Below, piece after piece: positions 6,183 to 12,367 of a DNA stretch of 12,367 nt. The DNA is from DATFRX01 sp035630615 (lineage in GTDB: Bacteria > Actinomycetota > Actinomycetes > Propionibacteriales > Nocardioidaceae). A model generated the notes under the pieces. The model ran no database searches. It was not told the DNA's origin and worked only from the letters and a program-made list of their open reading frames with translations. The translations under genes and the position numbers were made by a program. The stretch lies in contig DASQKI010000102.1 of the NCBI GenBank assembly GCA_035630615.1, positions 1 through 12,367 of the forward strand. The letters run 5' to 3'. Numbering within the stretch: the first letter of the stretch is position 1; each line of letters opens with the position of its first letter.

Positions 6183-7537
6183 CCGAGATCTCGCACGGCG
6201 TCCTCGATGCCGCGATGGAACGTCGGGTACGCGTAGATCATGTGGCGCAATCGCTCGACCGGCACCTCGCCGTGGACCGCCACCGCCAGCGCGCCCAAGA
6301 CCTCACCGCCCCACGGACCGGCTGACGTGGCCCCGACGAGCACGCCGCGGTCGGCGTCGGCGACCAGCTTGATGATGCCGGCGTTGCCGGCCTTGTGGAT
6401 CCAGCCGCGGGTTGTCGTCGGTACTTCGGTGCTGCCCACGCGAACGCTCAAACCCGCCTCGCGCGCCTGCGCCTCGGTCAGGCCGACCGCGCCGATCTCA
6501 GGATCGGTGAAGGTCACACGGGGGAGCGCCCGATAGTCGGCCTCCGGCCCCGGCTCGCCGAGGATGGCGCGGGCTGCGATCGCCGCCTGATACATCGCGA
6601 CGTGCGTAAACGCGCCGTGTCCAGTCGCGTCACCCACCGCCCAGATCCGGTCGCCGGCCCGCATCTGCCCGTCGACCTCGATGGCCATGGCGTCGGGATC
6701 GAGCCCGACCGTGTCGAGGCCGAGCTTGCGCAAGTCGGCGCGGCGCCCCACCGAGACCAGCAGCCGGTCGGCGGGCAGCTCGGTGCCGTCGTCGAGTCCC
6801 ACGGTGAATCGCTGGCCGTCGTGGCTGACCTTCGTGGCCTGCCGACCGACGTGGAGCCGCAGGCCGTCGGCTTCGAGGGCCGTTTGCGCGAGCTCCGACG
6901 ACTCCGGCTCCTCGGCCGGGATGAGCCGGTCGGATGCCTCGACGACGCTCACCTCGGTGCCGAACCGGGCGTACGCCTGAGCGAGTTCGAGTCCGATCGC
7001 GCCGCCGCCGAGGACGAGCAGCGACGCCGGCGCTTCGGTCGCTTCGAGCGCCTCTCGGTTGGTCCAGTACGGCGTGTCGGCCAGGCCGTCGATGGGCGGG
7101 ATGACGGGCGTCGTGCCGGTGCCGACGACGAGTCCGCGAGAGGCCTCGTACGCCGCACCGCCGACCTCGACTCGCCCCGGTCCGGTGATCCGTCCCCAGC
7201 CGCGGACGAAGCGGCCACCCTTGTCGGTGTACCGGTTGACCGCGATCGTGTCGTCCCAGTTGGTCGTCGCCTCGTCGCGGATGCGCGTCGCCACCGGACC
7301 GAAGTCGGGGCTCAGCTCGGCACGTCCCGCCATACCGTTGATGCGGCGCCCCTCGGCGAGCAGGTCCGCGGCCCGGATCACCATCTTGCTCGGGATGCAG
7401 CCCCAGTAAGGGCATTCGCCGCCGACGAGCCTGCCCTCGATGCCCACGACATCGAGGCCACGCTTGGCGAGCGTGCCCGCGACCTCCTCGCCACCGACGC
7501 CCATGCCGACCACGATCACATCTGCCTTGTCAGCCAT
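6179..7537 (-). CDS. FAD/NAD(P)-dependent disulfide oxidoreductase-like protein
   Basis: The 452-residue protein is a class I pyridine nucleotide-disulfide oxidoreductase, in the lipoamide dehydrogenase and mercuric reductase group. It has the FAD motif VVGMGVGGEE (9-18), the redox pair C42-PYWG-C47 followed by IPSK, the NAD(P) motif GGGAIG (177-182) and the second FAD motif WAVGDATGHGAF. The dimer domain ends in YAYPT (435-439). The catalytic His of the usual HPT motif is Tyr here, and the partner Glu position is Arg442. It may therefore act as an NAD(P)H-dependent quinone or small-molecule reductase rather than on a disulfide substrate. The start at 7537 was chosen by fit to the family. A longer form from ATG 7576 adds 13 residues unlike the family. 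GGAGGG abuts the 7537 ATG too closely for a normal ribosome site, and TACCTT just before it could be a -10 box of a leaderless message. Confidence 0.87.
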   Translation of the reverse strand: MADKADVIVVGMGVGGEEVAGTLAKRGLDVVGIEGRLVGGECPYWGCIPSKMVIRAADLLAEGRRINGMAGRAELSPDFGPVATRIRDEATTNWDDTIAVNRYTDKGGRFVRGWGRITGPGRVEVGGAAYEASRGLVVGTGTTPVIPPIDGLADTPYWTNREALEATEAPASLLVLGGGAIGLELAQAYARFGTEVSVVEASDRLIPAEEPESSELAQTALEADGLRLHVGRQATKVSHDGQRFTVGLDDGTELPADRLLVSVGRRADLRKLGLDTVGLDPDAMAIEVDGQMRAGDRIWAVGDATGHGAFTHVAMYQAAIAARAILGEPGPEADYRALPRVTFTDPEIGAVGLTEAQAREAGLSVRVGSTEVPTTTRGWIHKAGNAGIIKLVADADRGVLVGATSAGPWGGEVLGALAVAVHGEVPVERLRHMIYAYPTFHRGIEDAVRDLG

Positions 7538-7621
7538 CCCTCCAAGGTACGGGTTGGCCTGCCCCTGTGGGAGCATGCACCAGCGCGTACGAGGGCAAAA
7601 TCGAGGAGGGGCACGATCCGG
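7538..7621. promoter_or_regulatory. Divergent spacer between oxidoreductase and dacB remnant
   Basis: This 84 bp holds the start region of both genes. On the minus strand TACCTT, six bases before the oxidoreductase ATG, fits a TAnnnT -10 box for leaderless initiation, without a clear -35. On the plus strand GAGGAGGGG lies 10 bases before the dacB remnant's ATG at 7622 and is a strong ribosome site, which shows the remnant was once a working gene. Confidence 0.3.
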
Positions 7622-8317
7622 ATGCGGACCATCGCGGCGAAGGCGATCGCCGGTGTGGTGGCGTGGGGAGTGGCCGGCGGTGGCGATCAGATCGTGTCGA
7701 CGGCCGGTTCGCAGTCGGCCTCGGACCGGCTGGCGCTGAGCAGGACTTGGCGACGCGGATCGACGAGATCCTCGACGACCCGAGGTACGACGGCTCGCGG
7801 GTGAGTGTGGTCGTGCGCAGCGCCGACACCGGTGAGCAGCTCTACTCGCGTGACGCCGACTCCCGCTTGCTTCCGGCCTCCAACACCAAGCTCTTCACGT
7901 CCGCCGCCGCAATGGACCTGCTCGGGACCGACTATCGCTTCCGCACCACCGTGCTGACCGAACGGTGCTACCGACGACGGCAGGCTGGACGACGACCTCT
8001 ACCTGCGTGGCGGCGGCGATCCGACGCTGCTCGCGGCCAACTATCGTCGGCTGGCGCAGCAGGTCGCCGACGCCGGCATCACGACGGTGAGCGGTGACCT
8101 GGTGGCCGACGACTCGTTCTTCGACGACCTGCTCGAGGGCGTGCGCGACGAGCCGTGGTTCGACACGTGATACGACGCATTGCCGATCGCCGGCAACCCG
8201 GACCGTATGGTCGGCGGCACGTTGCGCAGCCGCATGGTCGACACGGCGGCGGCCAACAACCTCCACGGCAAGACAGGGTCACTCACCGGGGATTGCTCCT
8301 GGGTCAAGGCCTGCTGA
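7622..8317 (+). pseudogene. dacB: Decayed D-alanyl-D-alanine carboxypeptidase (PBP4/DacB type)
   Basis: This is a broken penicillin-binding protein that once trimmed peptidoglycan peptides outside the membrane. The pieces lie in two alternating frames. A signal-peptide-like start (MRTIAAKAIAGVVAWGVA, from 7622) shifts near 7735 into RIDEILDDPRYDGSRVSVVV and the active-site SxxK region ASNTKLFTSA. A second shift near 7965 leads to LYLRGGGDPTLLAANYRR, GDLVADDSFFDD and DEPWF. A TGA at 8168-8170 stands where Trp is expected before YDALPIAG. Next come GTLRSRMVDTAA and the KTG motif (HGKTGSLTG), then a stop at 8315-8317. Full enzymes have over 400 residues; the middle, including the SxN motif, is deleted between DEPWF and ALPIAG, and the C-terminus is gone. 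No active enzyme can be made. Possible sequencing errors could explain the shifts but not the deletion. Confidence 0.85.
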
Positions 8318-8332
8318 CCGGGTTGGCCGGGA

Positions 8333-9256
8333 TCACTCGTCCAGCTCGGCCAGCTTGGCCGCCGCCCGTTCGTGCACGCGCTCGAGCCCGGTCAGCTCGC
8401 GTTCGGCCTTCGTGAGCTGCTGCTGGGCCGCGCGGTCGGTCTGCCGGGCCGTCTTGGCCGCCTTCTCGGCGGCGCGGACCTCGTCCCGCAAGCGCTGGAC
8501 CTCTGACTCGGTGTGCGCGACCTCCGAAGCTGTCTGACGGGTCGCCTCGGCCGCTTCGTCACGGGCGGCCCGGGCCGTCTCCAGGCGCTGACTCGCCTCC
8601 TCCACCTCGCGTTCGGCGCGTTGCCGGCGACGGGCTGTGAGGTCGGCCGGCCGGGCCGGCTCCGGTTCGGACTTGCCACGAGGAGCGGGAGATCGGGTCG
8701 ACTTGGCCGGACGGTCCTTGGGCCGCCGTGACGTCGGCTTGCCGACGATTCCGGTCGGCCCACCAAGCACGACGTTTTCGCCGAACCCGGCGTACTCCAC
8801 CGCGCGGGTCAGCCGCCCAGCGGCCACGTCGTCGGCGATCTCGGAGTCGGACAAGCTGGCTTCGAGGGTCCTCCGCATCTCGTCGGCCGTGTCGTCGCTG
8901 AGTTTGTAGCTGTTCGCCGACCCGATCTGTCGGGCGTGGTCGAGTAGCTCCGAGACCAGCTCGTTGCGTTGCCGACCGAGCTTGCGCATCGCCTCGCCGT
9001 CGAGGTTGGCGCTGGCCGTCCGGAGGTCACGGCCGAGGTCGAGGAGCGGCTCGAGGTCGTCGGCATGGCGACGACTCAGCTGGTTGACCAGCCATGCCGC
9101 CGTCGTGGGCTTGGCCAAGCCCTGGATGTCAGCGGCAAGCTCGCGTTCGCCGTCGGCTCGGGCCTGCTTGGCCCTGGCGTTACGCGTGGCGACGAACTCG
9201 CCGGGCGGCAGTCCGTAGAGCTCTTGGGTGACCGCGTCGAGATTCACAGAACCCAT
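8333..9256 (-). CDS. Coiled-coil protein of unknown function
   Basis: The 307-residue protein is not recognised as a characterised family, although similar proteins are familiar in actinobacteria as hypothetical proteins. Residues about 1-165 are predicted helical and include LPPGEFVATRNARAKQAR and KPTTAAWLVNQLSRR. Residues about 170-210 are a basic, Pro/Ser/Arg-rich linker. From about 212 to the end there is a long Ala/Glu/Arg-rich coiled coil with clear heptads, so it is probably a rod-like or self-associating protein. There is no signal peptide or membrane segment. The gene is divergent from the AfsR/SARP-type regulator across 62 bases and ends 15 bases from the dacB remnant. The ATG start has only a weak upstream GAG. 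A structural or nucleoid role is possible but not shown. Confidence 0.75.
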   Translation of the reverse strand: MGSVNLDAVTQELYGLPPGEFVATRNARAKQARADGERELAADIQGLAKPTTAAWLVNQLSRRHADDLEPLLDLGRDLRTASANLDGEAMRKLGRQRNELVSELLDHARQIGSANSYKLSDDTADEMRRTLEASLSDSEIADDVAAGRLTRAVEYAGFGENVVLGGPTGIVGKPTSRRPKDRPAKSTRSPAPRGKSEPEPARPADLTARRRQRAEREVEEASQRLETARAARDEAAEATRQTASEVAHTESEVQRLRDEVRAAEKAAKTARQTDRAAQQQLTKAERELTGLERVHERAAAKLAELDE

Positions 9257-9318
9257 TGTGCTCGGAGTTGGGCCTGCCAGGTGTCGCGGCTGTTGTCGAC
9301 GCCGTAGGTTGTTGATCG
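9257..9318. promoter_or_regulatory. Divergent promoter region of the AfsR/SARP-type regulator
   Basis: These 62 bases lie between two divergent starts. On the plus strand TAGGTT (9305-9310) ends 8 bases before the regulator ATG and no ribosome site is visible, which fits a leaderless or near-leaderless message. No convincing -35 box or SARP-type direct repeat was seen. Confidence 0.25.
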
Positions 9319-12294
9319 ATGGAGTTCGAGGTGCTCGGCCCCGTCCGACTGCTGCGCGATGGCGAGGCGACCCGGTTGGGGCGGATGCAGCGGCTGCTGC
9401 TCAGCGTGCTCCTGGTGCACGCCAATCGGCCGGTGTCTGGCGATCTGTTGGCCGACGCCTTGTGGGATGGCGTCGCGGCCGCTCGCGTCGAGCAAAATCT
9501 TCGGCTGCACATCCACCGGCTGCGGCGGTTGCTGGGCGATCGAGAGCGGTTGTCGTTCGGCCCCGGCGGCTACCGGCTTGTCGTGCAGCCGGGGGAGCTG
9601 GACGCGGAGCGGTTCGAGTCGCTGGTCGACGATGCGAGCGAGGTCGTGGGCGACGATCCGCAGCGGACCGCCGACCTGCTGCGCGAGGCGCTCGCACTCT
9701 GGCAAGGCACACCGTACGAGGGGTTGGACGATCCCGTACTCACCGACGAGGGGCAGCGACTGACCGATCGCCGGATTTCAGCGACCGAATCCCTCTACGA
9801 TGCCGAGCTGAACCGCGGTCACGACGTTGGCGTCGTCGACGAGCTCACCGACCTCGTGCGCCGATATCCGTTGCGGGAGCGCCTGGCGACGTTGCTGATG
9901 ACGGCGCTCTATCGCAGCGGTCGCCAGGCCGACGCCTTGCAGGTCTACCAGGACGCCCGCCGACGGCTGGTGGACGAGCTGGGTCTCGAGCCGGGCCCCG
10001 AACTGCGGGCGATCGAGCAGCAGGTCCTCGCCGGCGAACCGGTCGATGTGGGAGTACGCGGGTCCGTCTCGATGCCGGTCCCGGCGCAGCTGCCGCCGAA
10101 CGTACGCGGCTTCGCCGGACGCGAGGACGAGATCGCGACGCTGAATCGCCTGCTGAGCGTCACAACGGACTCGACGGTGATCGCCACGCTGTCCGGCACC
10201 GCGGGAGTAGGCAAGACGGCGTTGGCCGTGCGGTGGGCGCACCGAGTTCGCGACCGGTTCCCCGACGGACAGCTCTACATCGACCTCCGCGGCTATGGAC
10301 CGGACGCTCCGCTCGCGCCGGAGGACGCGTTGGCGGGGTTCTTGCGAGCGCTGGGCGTCGCCGGCGTCGACGTCCCGCAGGAGCTCGACGAGCGGGCGGC
10401 TCGCTACCGTTCGTTGCTCGACGGTCGGCGCATGCTCGTGGTGTTGGACAACGCGCGGGCGGCCGATCAGGTCCGGCCACTCCTTCCGAGTGCGGCGTCG
10501 TGTGCGGTGCTGATCACCAGTCGAGACTCGCTCGTGGGCCTCGGTGTCCGGGACGGTGCCGAGCGGATCGGCCTCCATCGACTCGGGGTCGACGAAGCTC
10601 GTGACCTGATGACCAGCCTTCTCGGCGACGACACGGCGGTCGACACCGAGGCGTTGGACCGGCTGATCGAGCAGTGCGCCCGGTTGCCGCTCGCGTTGCG
10701 GATCGCGGTTGACCTGGTGCGGACCCGGCCGGCGCGCGGGGTTGCCGGATTGGTGGCGGAGCTGGCCGACGAGCGGGAGCGGCTCGATCTGCTCGACGTC
10801 GACGAGGATCCGCACAGCGCCGCGCGTGCGGTGTTCTCGTGGTCCTATCGACAGCTTTCGCCCGAGGCGGCGCGGGTGTTTCGCAGGTGCGGACTCCATC
10901 CCGGTCGCGAGATCGACGTCCATTCCGTGGCGGCGCTGGTCGGGTCCGACCGTCGAGCGATCAGACGTCATCTCGACGTACTGGTTCGCGCCCACCTGTT
11001 CGAGGAGACGTCGCACGGACGGTTTCATCTGCATGACCTGCTCCGGGCGTACGCGAGGGAGTTGGCCGAGCAGGACCACGGCCGGACCGAGGCGCTGGAC
11101 CGACTGTCCGCGTATTACCTCCAGTCTGTTTCGTCAGCGACTCGCTTGATCGTGCCGGCCCACCACCTGTCGCGAAGCGGACCGGAGGTGCCGGCCACCG
11201 AGGCCGAGGTGCCGTCGTTCGGCACCGATCATGACGCTCGTGAGTGGCTCGACCGAGAGCGGTCCAATCTGCTGGCGTTCGTCTCCGACGCTCAAGACGA
11301 CTATCCGATCGCGCTGTCCTGGCTGCTGAGCTACTACCTCGACCGCGGTGCCTACTACGACGACGCCTTGGACCTCCACGCGGAGGCGGTGGTGGCGGCC
11401 CAACGTCAGCACGATGGTGTCGCCGAGGCCGATGCGCTCTTACAGCTCGCCGGCGCCTACCACTTCATCGGAGAGTCCGACAAGAGCGCAGAGAAGGTCG
11501 AACGGGCGCTGGTGCTCTACCGCGACAGCGGCGATCTCGAACGGCAAGCGGCGGCTCTGAACAACCTCGGATCGGTCAACACTCAGCGTGGCCGATTCGT
11601 CGAAGCGCTGCGCTGCTACCAGGAAGCGATGACGTTGCGTCGCCAGGTCGGAGGATTGACGTCGTCAGTCCTGACCAACACCGGGGCGCTGCTGGCCCGC
11701 CTGGGCCGACACGACGAGGCGAGCTCCCACCTCGAGGAGGCTCTGCGGTTGGAGGAGGAGTCGAATGATCGAGGCGGGTCAGCCAATACGTTGTGTCATC
11801 TCGCGGAGGTAGCCGTCCAGCTCGGTCGGCTCGAGGAAGCGCTCAACTTTGCCAACCAGGCGCTGGTGCAGGCTCGAGAGATCGGTGCCCGCGCCGTCGA
11901 AATGGACGCCTTGGTCGGTCTCGGCGACGTGTGGCGGCACCTGGGCGATCAGCAGCGATCGGCGAGCTATCACCAAGAAGCGCTTGATCTGGCCCGCGCG
12001 GCCCATGACAACCCCCTTGTCGTCTTGGCCATGATCGGGCTGGCGCGAAGCGACGCGGCAACCGGAACAGCCGCCCGGGCGATCCCGCTGTATGAGAGTG
12101 CGGTGGAGATCGCGGCGAGTCATCACCTCCGCGACGAGGAGGCCGCCGGCCACGACAGCCTCGGGGACGCCTACGCGCAGGTCGGTGACAACGAGAAGGC
12201 TCGCACCCACTGGCAGTTGGCTCTCGAGATCTTCGACGAGCTCGGTGTCCCAGAAGCCGACGAGATCGCGGCCAAGCTGGCCGACAGCCCTTAG
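9319..12294 (+). CDS. AfsR/SARP-type transcriptional regulator (BTAD, NB-ARC, TPR)
   Basis: The 991-residue protein has the full AfsR layout. Residues 1-92 are an OmpR-like winged helix that binds DNA, including RLLLSVLLVHANRPVSGDLL and FGPGGYRL. Residues about 94-243 are the bacterial transcriptional activation domain, with LREALALWQGTPYEGL and GRQADALQVYQ. Residues about 262-500 are an NB-ARC nucleotide switch: FAGREDE at 265, Walker A GTAGVGKT (293-300), Walker B MLVVLDN ending at D377-N378, and a GLPLA-like RLPLALR near 455. HLHDLLRAYA near 570 matches the MHD position, with Leu for Met. Residues about 700-985 are roughly seven TPR units with a period near 40, the likely sensor or partner surface. 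Such proteins switch on nearby secondary-metabolism or stress genes when ATP binds. Its target is unknown. It probably shares a transcript with the following gene, 10 bases away. Confidence 0.93.
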   Translation: MEFEVLGPVRLLRDGEATRLGRMQRLLLSVLLVHANRPVSGDLLADALWDGVAAARVEQNLRLHIHRLRRLLGDRERLSFGPGGYRLVVQPGELDAERFESLVDDASEVVGDDPQRTADLLREALALWQGTPYEGLDDPVLTDEGQRLTDRRISATESLYDAELNRGHDVGVVDELTDLVRRYPLRERLATLLMTALYRSGRQADALQVYQDARRRLVDELGLEPGPELRAIEQQVLAGEPVDVGVRGSVSMPVPAQLPPNVRGFAGREDEIATLNRLLSVTTDSTVIATLSGTAGVGKTALAVRWAHRVRDRFPDGQLYIDLRGYGPDAPLAPEDALAGFLRALGVAGVDVPQELDERAARYRSLLDGRRMLVVLDNARAADQVRPLLPSAASCAVLITSRDSLVGLGVRDGAERIGLHRLGVDEARDLMTSLLGDDTAVDTEALDRLIEQCARLPLALRIAVDLVRTRPARGVAGLVAELADERERLDLLDVDEDPHSAARAVFSWSYRQLSPEAARVFRRCGLHPGREIDVHSVAALVGSDRRAIRRHLDVLVRAHLFEETSHGRFHLHDLLRAYARELAEQDHGRTEALDRLSAYYLQSVSSATRLIVPAHHLSRSGPEVPATEAEVPSFGTDHDAREWLDRERSNLLAFVSDAQDDYPIALSWLLSYYLDRGAYYDDALDLHAEAVVAAQRQHDGVAEADALLQLAGAYHFIGESDKSAEKVERALVLYRDSGDLERQAAALNNLGSVNTQRGRFVEALRCYQEAMTLRRQVGGLTSSVLTNTGALLARLGRHDEASSHLEEALRLEEESNDRGGSANTLCHLAEVAVQLGRLEEALNFANQALVQAREIGARAVEMDALVGLGDVWRHLGDQQRSASYHQEALDLARAAHDNPLVVLAMIGLARSDAATGTAARAIPLYESAVEIAASHHLRDEEAAGHDSLGDAYAQVGDNEKARTHWQLALEIFDELGVPEADEIAAKLADSP

Positions 12295-12304
12295 GGTCGT
12301 CCGG

Positions 12305-12367
12305 GTGGAGTTCGAGGTTCTCGGCCACATCCGGGTGTGGCGGAGCGGCGACGCCGTCGCGCCGAGC
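12305..12367 (+). CDS. Second AfsR/SARP-type regulator, 5' end only
   Basis: Only the first 21 codons are inside the window. From GTG they read VEFEVLGHIRVWRSGDAVAP, which aligns with the start of the preceding regulator (MEFEVLGPVRLLRDGEATRL). It is therefore almost certainly a tandem paralogue whose N-terminal DNA-binding domain continues to the right. The start lies 10 bases after the upstream TAG. There is no real ribosome site in the gap, which suggests coupled translation. Whether it also has NB-ARC and TPR parts cannot be seen. Confidence 0.75.
   Translation, partial: MEFEVLGHIRVWRSGDAVAPS

Noticed and set aside
7538..7576. Longer start (ATG at 7576) for the oxidoreductase
   Set aside because: The added 13 residues do not resemble the family N-terminus and there is no ribosome site before that ATG. 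The question is not fully closed.
6395..7804. 469-codon plus-strand ORF opposite the oxidoreductase
   Set aside because: It is the antisense of a gene with clear FAD and NAD motifs. Its sequence shows no domain, and only its last part (from 7622) coincides with the dacB signal-peptide frame.
8318..8332. Possible terminator between the converging dacB remnant and coiled-coil gene
   Set aside because: The 15-base gap has no hairpin with a T-run.
9228..10604. 458-codon plus-strand ORF overlapping the regulator
   Set aside because: It is Arg/Gly/Ala-rich out-of-frame translation of the regulator's winged-helix, BTAD and NB-ARC coding region.
9778..11079. 433-codon minus-strand ORF inside the regulator
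   Set aside because: It lies wholly antisense to a gene with intact Walker motifs and has no recognisable features of its own.

Overview
The window comes from a high-GC actinobacterium. GTG starts, strong third-position G/C bias, an AfsR/SARP-type regulator and a DacB-type carboxypeptidase all point that way. A Nocardioidaceae or other Propionibacteriales host is possible, but the sequence alone does not settle it. Coding density is close to complete. No tRNA, rRNA, CRISPR array, transposase or integrase was seen.

Positions 1-5162 form a sulfur and glycan locus. On the minus strand, one uninterrupted frame joins a complete 4Fe-4S APS reductase (CysH type, makes sulfite) to a UDP-sulfoquinovose synthase (SQD1/SqdB type, consumes sulfite). 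The second domain runs off the left edge. Divergently, across 101 bp, lies a plus-strand operon. Its first ORF (803 codons) joins a PAPS-type sulfotransferase domain to a GT4 glycosyltransferase domain. The second gene is another sulfotransferase-like P-loop protein with a Lys-rich repeat tail. Together they suggest a pathway that both sulfonates a sugar (C-S bond from sulfite) and sulfates a glycan (O-sulfate from PAPS) for the cell envelope. The product is inference. The CysH-SQD1 fusion is the standout feature.

Positions 5163-7537 are a minus-strand block: a flavin disulfide oxidoreductase-like protein, a histidine-family phosphatase overlapping it by ATGA, and, after an AT-richer 78 bp gap, a small acidic protein of unknown function.

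Positions 7538-8317 hold a decayed dacB (D-Ala-D-Ala carboxypeptidase, PBP4 type) with two frameshifts, a Trp-to-stop change and a large internal deletion. It converges on a minus-strand coiled-coil protein of unknown function (8333-9256).

Positions 9319-12367 hold a full AfsR/SARP-type regulator (DNA-binding, BTAD, NB-ARC and TPR parts) and, 10 bp later, the first 21 codons of a second regulator with the same N-terminus, cut by the right edge.
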